NCBI RefSeq assembly: GCF_018873765.1
Contig: NC_057921.1
Coordinates: forward strand, 65,771,557-65,835,556
DNA length: 64,000 nt
Reading direction: 5' to 3'
Origin: Telopea speciosissima
Taxonomy: Eukaryota > Streptophyta > Magnoliopsida > Proteales > Proteaceae
A model generated the notes under the pieces. It was not told the origin of the DNA, searched no databases, and saw only the letters and a program-made list of their open reading frames with translations. Positions 1-12,881 of the stretch are shown in pieces; the first letter of the stretch is position 1; every line of letters starts with the position of its first letter. A program made the position numbers and the translations under genes.

Positions 1-122
1 TTTTCCTATCTTATCAATTTCAATTATCATTTGTCCCTCTGGGCAATACATGTGAAGATGCCTTTACATGGTCGAGCTCACCATTAGATAGACTGGTTAA
101 TTTATGTGTTTCATTATCACAG

Positions 123-3100
123 AAAACTATGAACCTGTACATGCTAAGTGGACGACAGAACGGTGTGCTGTTTGCAGATGGGTTGAGGATTGGGATTACA
201 ATAAAATTATTATCTGCAATAGGTAGTTCCATTGGACTATTGTTTACTCAAGTAATCTGGGTTGAAATCGGAATTATATTTTGCTTTTGCAATTTCTGCA
301 GACTATCACTATCCCAAAGATATATATGTAATTAGTTAATTTGATATATCCAGATGTCAAATAGCAGTCCACCAAGAGTGCTATGGAGCAAGAAATGTTC
401 GTGATTTCACTTCATGGGTTTGCAGAGCATGTGAAACACCTGACGTAAAACGGGAGTGTTGCCTTTGTCCTGTGAAAGGCACGTTTTCTAGATTTTGCTG
501 AAGCTTGTGATTTGGTCATTCTATTTGGAAGTCTACTGTTTATATGGTTTTCAGATAAATATTTCCTATGAAGTTCTAGGTTTAAAGGATCTTGTTACAC
601 TGGATCTATAACTTTCTTGGTTCTTCAACATGAAGTTAAGGGTTGATTCCCAGTTTTTTTTTTACCATGAAAGGCAGTTCTTATCTTCTTGCCTTTTAAC
701 TCTACCAATACAGAGAATATTCTGTTAAATACAGCATTTACCAGTTCTCTCCAGTTTATGGTTTCTGTAAGTTACTGCTTCTACCAATTGATGTCCTTAT
801 TTAATTTGTTCTCTTTCTTCATTAGGGGGTGCTCTGAAGCCGTCTGATGTTGATGATCTGTGGGTTCATGTGACATGTGCGTGGTTTCAACCAGAAGTTT
901 CTTTCTCAAGTGATGAGAAGATGGAACCTGCTGTTGGAATTTTGAGAATTCCATCACATAATTTTGTTAAGGTAAAAACAGGGCGGGGGGGGGGGGGGGA
1001 ACTCTTCTGATTTTAACATTGTTTGAGTTACTTTAAAAAATTGTAAATATTTTTCTGAGATTTTCAAGAAATTTAAAAAATTAGTTTCTCATGAGAAATA
1101 TGTTATCTTTCCCTCTGAATGGAATTTTTCCCCATCTCAAAAGATAAACATCAAAGTATCCTGGAAAGTTATAATATTGTAACTATTCCTCCTCCTGTCT
1201 GTCTGTCTTTTCATGGTGAATAGTAGTCACTTTTGCTTACATTGATATGTAAGTAGGTAGATATGTATATAACTATATATACAAATTCACATGCACTATG
1301 CATATGCTCCTTTTCTGTTTTCTATGGAAGAAAGAGATCTTCCCAGAGTTTCCCTAGCTAAAGTGGCTTGTTTAACTGTTATGTAATTATTATTTCTCAA
1401 CGAATGCCTTCTCAAGTAGTGCTCTTGTTTGCTGTGGGTTAGGTTTGTGTGATCTGTAAACAAATGCATGGTTCCTGCACACAGTGTTACAAGTGTTCCA
1501 CATATTATCATGCAATGTGTGCATCAAGGGCGGGGTATCGCATGGAGGTAATTTGCATTGTGATTTTCATTTATACATACACCATGCTATAGAAATTGTG
1601 CAATTTTGGATACAACACTTTTATGAAGAATGTTCTGGAAGTTAAGTGCATGATATTTAGTTGTGATTGTGTTTGTAGTGATCTGATTCACTCTTGATCA
1701 TCATTTATGACTTCCAACAGTTTTTAAGTTGACAAGTATGTGACAGCTAAAAGCAGAAAATATAACAATTTTAATTGCTATAGAAGGGACTAAATTTGTT
1801 GCAACTTTTCAGTAGGTTTCTTTTTGTATTTCTTCTGTATGATGTATTGTTTCTATTGGCAATTCAGTGTGTTTTCCTGAGCCATGTTTACTGTGTCATT
1901 TTGTGAATGCATATCTGCATTATGATTACCAGAAGAAGATGCAAAGCCTTTCTTCTATGTGAAGAAGATTAATGTTGAATGGGTAATCATCTAGAAATAT
2001 TTGGAAAATAGTTGCAGTAAATATCTGGAAATAAAGAAGAGGACATTAAAGAAACAATATTGCTCCGAAGGGTTCAATGCAATCCCACATTGAGAAGCGA
2101 AGCATTCACACTCCTAATTACCATAATATTGCTTGATTCCTTGAAACCTTGTTGAGCTTGAATAATAGAAAACTCTCCCTGTTGAAGCACAGGTACAGTA
2201 CTTTCACCTGAATAACATCTCTGGAGACATGCCACTCTACTAATAAAAGCAATTACAAAACTTTCCTTCATTGAACCCACGCACTAAACATGCCAAAAAT
2301 AGACCATTGTCATGAGATAAAGCCCGACCACATGTGCTCCCAAGCCCAGGTCAATGAATTGCTACTAATTCTTATAGCTAATAAAATATCATACAAAAAT
2401 ACAATCGGAGCCGAAACTACAACTGATAACAAATTAAATGATGCCATAAGGGGCTCATATGCAATGTATGAAATTTTAAGCAAGTCTGTCGTTAGCGAAA
2501 AATTTCTCTGTAGGGGTCACAATCTGCAAAATTGGCAAATTGCCTATATTTTGAGTGAAACCTGTCAAAATAGGTGAAATATTTCAGTTTCTCCAGGGTT
2601 CAAAATCACTCCAGTTGAAATTTCAATCATTGCCCTTATGTAGTACCATGTGGATTCAGAAGTAGTGAGTCTCTCGTGGGCCTTGTGATGCAAAGGCCTT
2701 ACAATTATGCCCTGATCTCATAGACTGTTAAGAGGCTCTCCACACGGTTCCAATCATGAGACTGTGAAACCCATGCGGAGCCTACTTGACTTGTAGCCTC
2801 TTAGTGTGAAGAACTCTTTTGATGGGCTTTCATATGTGAAGAGATTAAGGGAGTATGTACTTCCTTTATATGTCTGAATTTAAAGTGCTTTATGTGGCTA
2901 TTGGTACATTTTCTATAAGTTTGTAGGGATCTAATCTCCCCCCCCCCCCCCCCAAGAAAAAAAAGTCACACACGCCATACAAACGCTTCTTTTGAAAAAC
3001 CATTACCTAAGGGCTTCTTGGCTGGAAAATATGATGTTCGTGGACACTGTCAAGAGTTCCATATTTTTTTATAATTTGAAGTAGTATTGAGAAGCCGTCT

Positions 3101-6100
3101 CTCTTTCTTGAAGACCTAGTAAGTTTGCCCAGGGCCACTTAAATGATTGGAACTTGCATGTCAAATGCCGCTATTGAATAGATTTTCTGGTTTTTAATTC
3201 TCAATATCATGTTACCAACCTACATAGTGAAGCTTTTTTCAATCCCTATCCGGGAGATGGATCTTTTTTGTGAATATATTGAAGTTTAGCTGTAATATAC
3301 AAATGGTTTGTGATAATGTGATTTCCTTTACAGAATGACGTTAGTATATAATGTGATTTCATGTACAGAATGACATTAATGTGCTAAGATGCATCTCAAG
3401 TTCCATTTCTTTTACTTGAATTTCTTTTAGTTGTATGAATCTGATAGGTGCCTTTCTGTTAAGACTTGCAAATGCACCTACCAGTTGAAACCTCTAAATT
3501 GCTAGTCAAATACTGTTGTTGGTTTGCTATGATATTTTACTTATACTATATTTAACTTGTAGTTGCACTGCTTGGAGAAAAATGGGAGACAGATCACAAA
3601 AATGATCTCATATTGTGCTTATCACAGGTAATGTTATCTGCTTTTTGTCAGTTTCTACCTAATGTTCTATGAATAGAACTGTGAACAAAAATAGGATTGT
3701 AATATGTTAGTGGGAGGGCTCCAATTTGCAAATAGCCCTTGTAGTGACTTTGGAATTCCCTGTGTGATGGAACCTTTCCTGTAGATCTTCTAGCACATGA
3801 CTTTGATTGTGTTTGTTGCCACCGATCTGAGTTTCTTTTGTGGCGGGATTCTGTACCTACCTTTTAGCCTGTGGCCAGTCTAGAAGAACATGAGAGATAG
3901 GATGCTTGATAATAATACAGGATTAATTATCAGGAGGTGCATGTAAACATCGACTTGCTTTTGCTTGTATGTGTGTTCTAGAAACAAACAATTTTTGTGG
4001 AAACTAAAATTTTGCAAGCACAAGCATTTACCTGCAATTAATGCAGAAATTGTGATTCTTGGTCTTCTTGTAATTTTTTAAACTTAACTGGGCATACTGA
4101 CACTCTACTCAAATCAATTAAGCCCAATCCCAATTAATTAGATTGGCTACATGGATTCTGTTCTCTATTCCACTATTTAAAGCCATAGAGCTTTTAAGCA
4201 GTCATGTGTCTTGACTCTCAACATTTCAAAGTTCAAACCAGGTCATATTAGGTCTCCCTATTGTTCTCTTACCACCTTGAATTCGTCCACATCATTCCTT
4301 ATTGGTGTATTTTCTGGTCTTCGTTGCATCTGTTTGAGCCACATCAATCTGCCTTCCCTCATCTATTTGTCTATTGTTGCAACTCGTAAGTTCCTCGGAA
4401 CATATTCATAGCTAATTCTATACTTCGTAATCCATCTTAACATCCCGTCTCAGAATCTCAGCTGTGTACTCAATTTTTAAATGGGCATCCAACTCTTCTG
4501 TGCTTATATCAAAGTTGAATACCTCTTTCTGGGCATCACATCAAGGTTGGTAACACCTAATAATATCTTATTTATTGACTGGTGAAAGACAATAAATGTT
4601 TGGGCGACTAGTAGTTGTCATCAATACTATAAACTCCGGTATATTTTCCCTATACCTGAAGGGCTGCCTAGTGCCCTAGTCTGCAGCAATCCATGTGGAG
4701 GATGTTGTTTCTGCAAGAACAGTTTATTGTGAAGGCTTGTATGCAAACAATATATTGATATGTTTTATTTCATTGTTTTATATGTTGGCCAGGGCTCCAA
4801 ATCCAGATACTGTTTTAGTTATACAGACCCCAATAGGGGTTTTCTCTGCCAAAAGCTTGCTTCAAAATAAGAAGCGGATGGTTTCCCGGCTAATGTCATC
4901 CAACAGAACAGAAGTTCTAGAGGATTCAGCCTCGGAGATTGATCAGTTTGAATCATCTTCTGCTGCAAGGTGCCGGATCTTTAAAAGATCAAAACATAAG
5001 GTACATCACAATGTTCTACAAGTCAATTTTGTTGTACACTTGTACGGTTATTACTAATCTAGCTTTAGGCTTATTGTTTAGAGAGTAAATATATTGTGGG
5101 GGTATGTGGCTCAAATTGGGTCAATGCGAGGATGAGGAAGCCCCAATGGTACTGTTCTAGCAGATTTGCATTACTGAAAGTCTGTAGACATCAGTGCATT
5201 GTTTCTGGGTTGTCAGAATGCAAGTTATGATAGATTGGCTACTACCCTTGGATTGGGCTAACTATTTGCCTTAGAGATATCTCTAGTTGTAGCTGATATT
5301 CTTAGAATTGTGCATATTTAATTTCTCATGTTGTTCTTTTGCTTGTCAGAGGACTGGCCAAGAGGCAATAGCACACCGAGTAAAGGGGCCATGTCAGCAT
5401 CCGTCGGACACAATAGAATGCTTGAATACGTTTAGGGTAATATATTTTATCATATAATCATTTTCGGTGAATTTTTTTCTTTGTTATTTTTAATGGGACA
5501 TTGAGATGAATCGTTGTAGAATTGATGGGCTTGATATTTCTTCCAACAGGAAGAACAGGATCCCAGATCCTTTTCAACATTCAAGGAACGGCTTCATCAC
5601 TTACAGGCAAATTATCCATCTTTTTAAAAAAAAAAAGTTATTACTGCTTGCCTAATTTACTTTCTAATCTTTCTCTGGTGTTTATTCATGACTGTAGAGA
5701 ACCGAAAATGATAGAGTTTGCTTTGGTAGATCCGGCATACATGGATGGGGTCTCTTTGCTCGTCGAAATATTCAAGAAGGAGAAATGGTATGCCTTTGAA
5801 CCTTAATATGGATTCTGAAGTGCTTGTCTTTCACCTGAAAATATCAAAAGGTCAAGAAATATTTCTTGAGGGATTGATTGCTTGCTAGCTCCCCTCTGCC
5901 TTTCTTTTGGTTGAATGAGGTTTAGGTTTGCATTTGATGTATAACTCGTAATATTGATCAAAAATTTTTTGTGTGAGGTACAATTAGTTTGTCATTTAAT
6001 GCAAGCAATTGCTATTACAAAACATATGCATTTATTTCCAAATATATATATAATTATATATACTGTGATTTCTCAGAATTATGATACAATCCTTGACGGA

Positions 6101-8802
6101 ACTTTGCTTTGCCTGTATTCAGGTCCTTGAGTATCGTGGTGAGCAGGTTAGGGGCAGTGTTGCAGATCTAAGGGAGGCACGCTACCGGTTGGAAGGCAAA
6201 GACTGCTATGTAATTTTCTTCACTTGTCTCTGTTTGCTTGATCTCAACATTTAATGGCCGTATTGTCATTGACACTTCTATAAAGGCAAATCCTTTAAAG
6301 TCCTGTTGACATTGTCTTGAAACCCTCAAACAAGGACTGAGTTAAAAAAAAAATATTATTTTTCCCCTAGCATAAAATTAAAGGGAAAGAATTATGCCAT
6401 CTAGTTAATATGCAAATGTGCTTACTCTGCTGCCTCCATTGTAGAAACCTAAGATCCCTTGTATTTTTGGGACTAGCACACCTGTGCAAGAATGGGCCAG
6501 GCAAGGAGCTTTTCTCTCTCTCTCTCTCTCTCTCCCTCTCCCCCCCCCCCCTGCGTCAAGGGAGAGGAGTTGCTTACTGCCTGCCTCTTTAGTCTTACAG
6601 GGAGTGTAAGGTCCCATCATTTTTTCTAGGTGCTGCTATTCACACAACTGTAGAGTGTCCAGTCAATGATCATATTTGATCATTTTACTTCTTTCTGGAG
6701 TTCTTTGGTGGGCTGAATGCTCATGCTCTCCCATAGAGATCAATTTTTGGCTTAGGAGATGCAAATGGGGAGCATCTGATGGTGGAATTGTATTCTGGTC
6801 CCTCCCTCCCAAGGTTTTTCGTTTTCAAGGCCGGTTATGAACTTATGACTGGCCGAAACCGAGATATAGGTTTCGGTCAAAACCTGGTATTTTTTTGGTC
6901 AAACTTGAAACCTAGGTTTTGAGGCCCAGAAAATGGTTTTTTGACCAGATTTTTTTGTGCCTGCCTATTTTAACATTTTACACCTATTCCATGAATTAGT
7001 TTCACAAAAAACCACCCAAAACGGGACTTGTTTGGATCCAAGTTTGCTAGTGTACGCTGAATGATGTTGTACACTTGCCATATTATAAAACTCTGAGTCT
7101 ACATATAATTTTGCTATTGGAAATGTAAATATGCAATTAAAACAATCAAAATATACGTTAGGTTAGGGAAATACAAGCATACAACACTCACCACTCAATT
7201 TCACGTGGAGTTTCTTGGGAGGGGGGTCCATTCTATGAGCTGGATTGAATAAATTGCAGCTGCTCCTCGGAATGCAACACATATGTATCTCATGACATGT
7301 TTTGGGCTCAATTGTTCGGATAGTTCATTATTGCTCACCTATAAGCCTCATTATCAACATATCCAAGGTTTCCCAACCTAGGGTATTTTTCACTATTTAA
7401 CATATAAAAAATTGAAACAAAACTACCATGCCTATATACTAATTCTTCCAAAAATTAGATTTTGGGAAAAAATGTTACATTCAAGCTCATATGATGCAAA
7501 TACACTGGAAATGTTGAATGCGTATGAAAATGCAAAAGAGTGCTGATTGATGAAAGTGATTTAGGCAAAAAATTGAAGTTTGTGGCAAAATCTACCTCTC
7601 GTGTCAAAACTGTCGAAATCTTCCCCTCGGTCGAAACCTGTCGAAATAAAACAAGTTTTGATGGAAACATGGGATTTTATGTGGCTGGTTCCACCAAGTT
7701 TCAGGTGAAACTGGTCGCACCATGTTGAAACTACCGAAACATGCGAAACCTGGTCAAAACTGGTTGAAACCTGGTATGAATTAGTATTGACCATGGTTTC
7801 GTCTCGGTACCAGTTGAAACCGAGATTAAGAACCATGCTCCCTCCTGCAGGTATGATGTCTAATAATATTTTTGGTGGTGCTAGATATTTTTATGATCTT
7901 ATGCTTGTGCCCTTTTTTGTTTACTCTTTACCCATGTGACAAATGGTGGGGTTATATTTTATTCAAGCTGAAGTTCAATTTGTATCTCTTCTGTTTTGTT
8001 ACTTTCGATCCTTGGGTTGTGTTTCTAACACTGGAAGGTGCTGACTTCTTATTCTGCAGTTGTTTAAGATCAGTGAAGAAGTAGTGGTTGATGCCACCGA
8101 CAAAGGGAACATCGCACGCTTAATAAATCATTGTGTAAGTTGACCATAACTGATTTGTGAGAAAATTTTCATTTGTATCTGTCACTATTGCTTTCTCATT
8201 TATATTCACTACCTATTGATTTTATTCATTCCATTACCAGCATTATGCGTGTAGTTTATCACTTTATCTCCTAAGACACTCATCATTCTGAGGAACCTAA
8301 CCTCAAGATTGGTGTTGAATTCTTTTTATCCATACCTGCAGTAAGTTGTAACTGTGTTCTGCTCATGATGATCACTGATTCAAAACAATTACTTTGCTCT
8401 TGGTACAGTGCATGCCCAATTGCTATGCAAGGATTATGAGCGTCGGGAATGATGAGAGCCGGATTGTACTAATTGCTAAGACAAATGTTTCCGCCGGTGA
8501 TGAGCTAACGTATATTCTCTCTCTCTCTCTGATTGTGATTGTGGTTGTGTGTGCGCACAGAGCATTGTTTAAAAAATAATAAGGATTAGATTGTTATCAT
8601 TACTATTATTATTGTTGTTTCATCTGGTTTCGAGCCATATCACAAATGGTGCTGTGTTTGCTTTTCAATAACCCTAAAATTGACAATTTTCCTTGTGATT
8701 TCATCTGACAGTTATGATTACTTGTTCGATCCTGATGAATGTGATGAGTTCAAGGTTCCCTGCCTCTGTCAAGCACCCAACTGCCGGAAATTCATGAATT
8801 AG
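123..8802 (+). CDS. ATX4/5: ATX3/4/5-type histone H3-lysine-4 methyltransferase, C-terminal part (5' end outside window)
   Basis: Trithorax-family SET-domain enzyme that methylates histone H3 lysine 4 in chromatin. Thirteen exons join in one open frame: 123-222, 354-478, 826-971, 1443-1547, 3563-3627, 4793-5000, 5350-5436, 5550-5606, 5698-5787, 6123-6209, 8060-8134, 8409-8509, 8712-8802 (stop TAG). They give 444 residues; earlier exons lie left of the window. Order seen: a PHD finger ([19 protein letters not shown], then [11 protein letters not shown]), an extended PHD/ZnF region ([20 protein letters not shown]), a linker, a SET domain ([36 protein letters not shown]) and a post-SET cysteine cluster ([14 protein letters not shown]). 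Two introns appear to use GC donors (after 478 and 5606). The NHSC motif reads NHCC. The match to Arabidopsis ATX4/ATX5 is from memory and close; the exact paralogue is less certain than the family. Confidence 0.93.
4118..4550 (-). mobile_element. RTE-type LINE 3' fragment in an ATX intron
   Basis: Read on the minus strand, this resembles the degenerate end of plant RTE-clade LINEs: the AAGCCCAATCCCAATTA / GGCTACATGGATTC signature near 4120-4160, followed by the reverse complement of the reverse-transcriptase C-terminal coding region. Frames are broken. It lies in the 1.2 kb intron between the exons ending at 3627 and starting at 4793. Confidence 0.55.
6810..7837. mobile_element. non-autonomous hAT-like element, about 1.03 kb
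   Basis: The ends are imperfect inverted repeats (CAAGGTTTTTCG at the left; CATGGTTCTTAA reading in from the right). The element is flanked by an 8-bp direct repeat CTCCCTCC (6802-6809 and 7838-7845), the duplication length typical of hAT transposons. The interior is rich in GAAACC/CGGTTTC motifs and has no transposase frame. It lies inside the 1.85 kb intron 6210-8059 of the ATX gene. The left target repeat sits in a C/T-rich tract, so it is weaker evidence than its length suggests. Confidence 0.6.
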
Positions 8803-10150
8803 CTGACATAATTACCATTGTTTCTCCAAAATGGAGCACTGACCAACTCCCCTTACAAGATCTCAGGGTTTTGTTAGCTAAGTATATATTTACTTTTCCA
8901 TTTTTTCTTTGATAATCTTTCAAGCTTAATAAAAGCTCAAGGTTACCCCTCTTCTTTTTTCTCTTTTTTATCTTTTGAGATTTTCCCCTTTTAGGCATTC
9001 TTCATGTAAATTGTTCTACTGTTCCATCAATTTAATTTAGCGCTTTTTTCAGCTAATATTTGGTTTCTCTTGAGAGGAAAAACTTCAGATGCATTTCCAT
9101 GTAACATGTGTATCAAAGAAATATATAGAGTGACATTATTGTAGAGCAATGCTGGGATGTTTCTGGCAGATTCTGTCCATAAATACTACAACCATTCATA
9201 ATGGTACACTACACATGCGGGGCTTCAAACTACATTTGATGGTTCTGAATTGTACCGAGTCGACAACGTGCTCCGAACAATGGAAGCAAGGCTGTTCCAA
9301 TTTCTGGGATCACTTGACAAGGAAATGATCTCTGCCGAACATTAACTGCAATGTTTCATATTTGGGGCAATTGCTATCACTACCTTACCTTAAACTTCTT
9401 TTCTGATATTACCATGCTTTTAAACTTTTACATCTCCTTCTACCCTCATGTTTTTATATACCCAGACTGCTCTTCTTTTTCACCTATTAACCTGCTAATC
9501 TATTTAACTGACCATTCTTCTATTTTTTATTATTTTTGTCGTTAAAATAATAAAAAATGAAAGCATCTCGTTTCTTCTCTCCTTTTTTTTTATTCCATTC
9601 TTATTTTTTCTTCAATTTTTTTAATTTAATTAATTTTTTTATTTAATATTTCATCCTCATCGTTGTTCTGTGTCAGATAATGCAGCCCATTCTAGAATGG
9701 GCTTTTTAACAACACTCCCAAATATCGGACTGATCTAACAGCTTTGGATTCAAATAGTCTGAAACCATTGCAGACATGTCTTGTTTAGTGATACAGGAAT
9801 CGTAGGTTCGCATAACTGATTAGGAAAGTGTTGTATGCGTGGGTAGTGGATGGATAATTCTTTTATTTGAATAGTTAGTGTAATACTTTAAATAGATTAG
9901 CAATAGAGGAGATTTGGATAGATTTGAATTGTTCAGGTTCCTACAAATTCTCTATGGGGAAAGAGGATAGGCGGCCTCCTGATTTCGCCATGACATCAGG
10001 TTTAGTCTATAAAACAAGAAATTATCATATTTTTATCTTATTTAATTCCCTAGTTATCTCTTTTTTGTCTTTCTTATCTTCTTCCTCTATTATCTCTCTT
10101 TTCAGTCTTGTTCAGAATGAATGGAAGCGTACTTTGGAAAGATGTGGTTA
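8803..10150. other. ATX 3' flank, no gene seen
   Basis: This is the 3' UTR and AT-rich intergenic DNA. It holds pyrimidine-rich runs, a 20-nt perfect palindrome at 9684-9703 (AGCCCATTCTAGAATGGGCT) followed by Ts, and no convincing coding sequence on either strand. Confidence 0.5.
8928..8933 (+). terminator. putative polyadenylation signal of the ATX gene
   Basis: AATAAA lies about 126 nt after the ATX stop codon, within an AT-rich 3' flank. The position suits a plant near-upstream element. No transcript evidence is available. Confidence 0.4.
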
Positions 10151-10414
10151 AGGATGTAAACGGATCGGATTTGGCTCAGATAGTGTTATATCCGCATCCA
10201 TATCCGATTAGCTTTCGGACAGATTTGGATACGACTAAACGGATATGGACATGAATACGAATCGAATATTTTATTGGTTTACATGTAAATATAGCTTTTC
10301 GACTAGTTATAGTCTATCTGTATCCCCTTCCATTTAGTTTTCGGATGGATTTGAATAGTGCTACATGGATACGAACACAGATATGAAAACAAATTTTGAC
10401 TATTCATTTACACC
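10151..10414. repeat. MITE-like element with GGATGTAAACGGAT-type ends
   Basis: It starts with GGATGTAAACGGATCGG and ends with ATTCATTTACACC, whose reverse complement GGTGTAAATGAAT mirrors the start. The interior repeats CGGATATG/ATATCCG-like words in both orientations. This is the layout of a small non-autonomous DNA transposon. No target duplication was identified. Confidence 0.4.
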
Positions 10415-11160
10415 AGTAGATGTGATGCTCCTATTTCTCAATTCCCAGTCAGCATATACTTAGTAATGCTTCTTCCCCTAAGCTTGTATCCGGTCGATTA
10501 CCTACTCATTATTGGGAATTTAACCTAACGATTGTCGGTCAATGCACGGATCTTTGGAGGATGGGATTGATCTCCTCTCAAATAGTCAAATGAGAACTTT
10601 ACCGTATTATGAGATAAAAAGGGTTACCTTTTGAACGGCAAGTATATTTCTTTTCCACACCCGAGTAAAGCAAAGAATTCACACAATTTTTGCGATCGTT
10701 AGGAATGCACACTAACACTCTCTCTTCTAGGGTTTCAAAAATCTCTAATAGTTCACAGAGAAAGGGAAAGAGAGAGAGGAGCAGTCAAAATCGATGTCTG
10801 CTCCTCCTCTTATTCTCTTTTATAGTTTTGGCATGTCAAACTGGAATTGGGATTCACAATCTCAATATGACTCATCATCTTATTGTCAACATAGGTGCAC
10901 GGTCTCTTTGATGACACGTGTCCTTGTCAACGTCATGCGTCCTAATTTGCCACAAAAGTGGGAAGAGATAGAATCCTATTAGGAATCTTACGTACTCCAA
11001 ATATTTTAAAATTATTACTAGGGAGAAGTTTTCATGCACGGTCATGTTCCTTTTCACAAAAAATTAGAAAAGTTATAAACCCCCACCCAGTAATTAATGC
11101 CTCGAAACTTCCACCCTTTGTATGAAAATTTCCCCCTTATTACTAATCTCATTAATTAGA

Positions 11161-11252
11161 AAAAAAAAATAAAAAAATATACCCAGTGCTCCCATCATAG
11201 TGGAGACTAGGGAGAGTCATAATGTACGCAGTCTTACCCTCGCTTATCATAA
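11161..11252 (-). mobile_element. SINE fragment (tRNA-type family S)
   Basis: On the minus strand this reads as the 3' part of the SINE described at 16550: a GACTGCGTACATTATGAC core, a GGGAGCACTGGGTAT-like end, then a T-rich tail (A-rich on the plus strand at 11161-11180). The 5' half is missing. Confidence 0.6.
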
Positions 11253-11645
11253 TAAAATATTAATAGATAAGCTAAAACCATTATCATCCCAAAATAGATA
11301 TTCACAGTTTAATCAAATTAATTTTCATTAGTCTCTTCATTAATCAATATCACATAATGGACTATAGGATATGTGATTTAATTACTGTCAAACCCTAGTC
11401 CATCGAATATGCCAATACAGAGATTATATGTAAGTGATTAGACCAAAAGTTTTCAAAAAAAAAAATATAATAAATCATATTAAATTTCAAAAATATTTTG
11501 TAAACACTTTATAAAACCGTTACCGGATTCAAATTTCTGTCTAATCATAAACAGACATTCTTCCTCTTTATAGTTCCTAGAAGAGCAGTGGATTTGTGTT
11601 AAACATCACTTGTTCACAATCAAACACCATGAACCTAATACACCG

Positions 11646-11908
11646 ATATATAGTCAATGAGATATCATTCATTGATGTACCAAACTCCATAATGTGTAAC
11701 CGCAACGACAAGGACCTCTTAGGTCAAGGGACCAATCGAACTATACTATCGAAAATCTTGTTCATTATCAATTGACATATATAGTCAAGGAGATCAACCA
11801 TTGACGTGCCAAAGTCCATAATGTGTAACCGCAACAAGAAGGACCTCTTAAGGTCAAGGTACCAATCGAACTCTACTATCGAAAATCTTGTTCATTATCA
11901 ACCGACAG
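11646..11908. repeat. 131-bp tandem duplication, two diverged copies
   Basis: Copy 1 (11646-11776) and copy 2 (11777-11908) share long blocks such as CCATAATGTGTAACCGCAAC and TATCGAAAATCTTGTTCATT, with scattered substitutions and small indels. They abut directly. Confidence 0.8.
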
Positions 11909-12881
11909 TAACACATGCAAGACTCTCGTGTGATCCTATACAATGTACACACTGTACGTGTACATATGTCTTGAAATCTCCATTCCAAAGAACACATAGT
12001 ATGATGACCCTATGAACAAGACATCCTATCTTATCCCTAGTCTAATACTATTTTATGTGAACCTAAGGACAACTATAGCTGGTTAAATTATCATGCATAA
12101 TAAAATGAAGGGAGATGGATAAGCCCACTGCCCTCGTGCAGTAAGCTAGCGGGAAGAACCAAGGGGCATCATACCATTCATACGAATGAAAAATGAATTG
12201 CATTGATTGGTGGCAACGAACCTCGTGCGGGAGAGCATAGTTTTATTAATTGAAAATAGATAGGGTTCACCTAATTCGAATCTGACTCTGATCTAGAGTC
12301 CAATTGATTTCTGCAACCCTCTTTAGAATTGTCCATTATTTCAATTTGATTTTTATTTTGGCAATTGTTTCTTTCTTTTAATCATTAGATAATAGCAATG
12401 AAACTTCTACTTAGCAAGAATCCCCCCTAATATGTTGAATAAAAAACTTTAAAAATAAAATAAAATAGATTTTGAAAATATAATTGTCTCTTCTTTTCTT
12501 TTCGAGTTTACACCCAAAGAGTGGAGAAGAAGAAAACCTTCAAAAATTCAAATACGAAGAATAAGTCGAATTCGTAAAAAGAGGCAGTTTCCATTTCCCC
12601 TTCACCCATAGCAAAACAAGTATTCCTTCAAAGTGGAGATCAGTGAAGGTGCGATACCGGTTATAATGAAGGTAGAGAGTAAAGACATTCTTTAAAGACT
12701 GCAATATCTTGGGTTAATCCCACAAGTGGAGGCATTTTTTTGAACTAAAAACATTGTTGTTCCTTAGAGGTGCTAAAGCATAATTTTAGAACTGGCCCTT
12801 CACCAGATTAAGATTTCTAACAATCATCAATGTCCATAACAACGACCGCATCGTCTCCCCCCCCCACCTTTCCCTTCCCCT

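Larger units (their letters stand above)
10415..12450 (-). repeat. repeat-like island, possibly a decayed LTR-element remnant
   Basis: No gene is recognisable. On the minus strand there is a TATA-like ACTATAAAAGAG near 10825 followed by a GAGA-rich leader, as seen in LTR promoters. A SINE fragment (11161-11252) and a 131-bp tandem duplication (11646-11908) lie within it. No matching LTR pair, primer-binding site or pol frame was found, so the retroelement reading is only a guess. Confidence 0.25.

Noticed and set aside
978..1000. Poly-G and poly-C runs (also 2938-2954, 20740-20758, 58474-58487)
   Set aside because: Simple homopolymers common in plant introns and prone to sequencing error; no function is claimed.
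9684..9703. Perfect 20-nt palindrome followed by Ts, like an intrinsic terminator
   Set aside because: This is a nuclear plant genome, so bacterial-type termination does not apply. It probably belongs to a decayed repeat.
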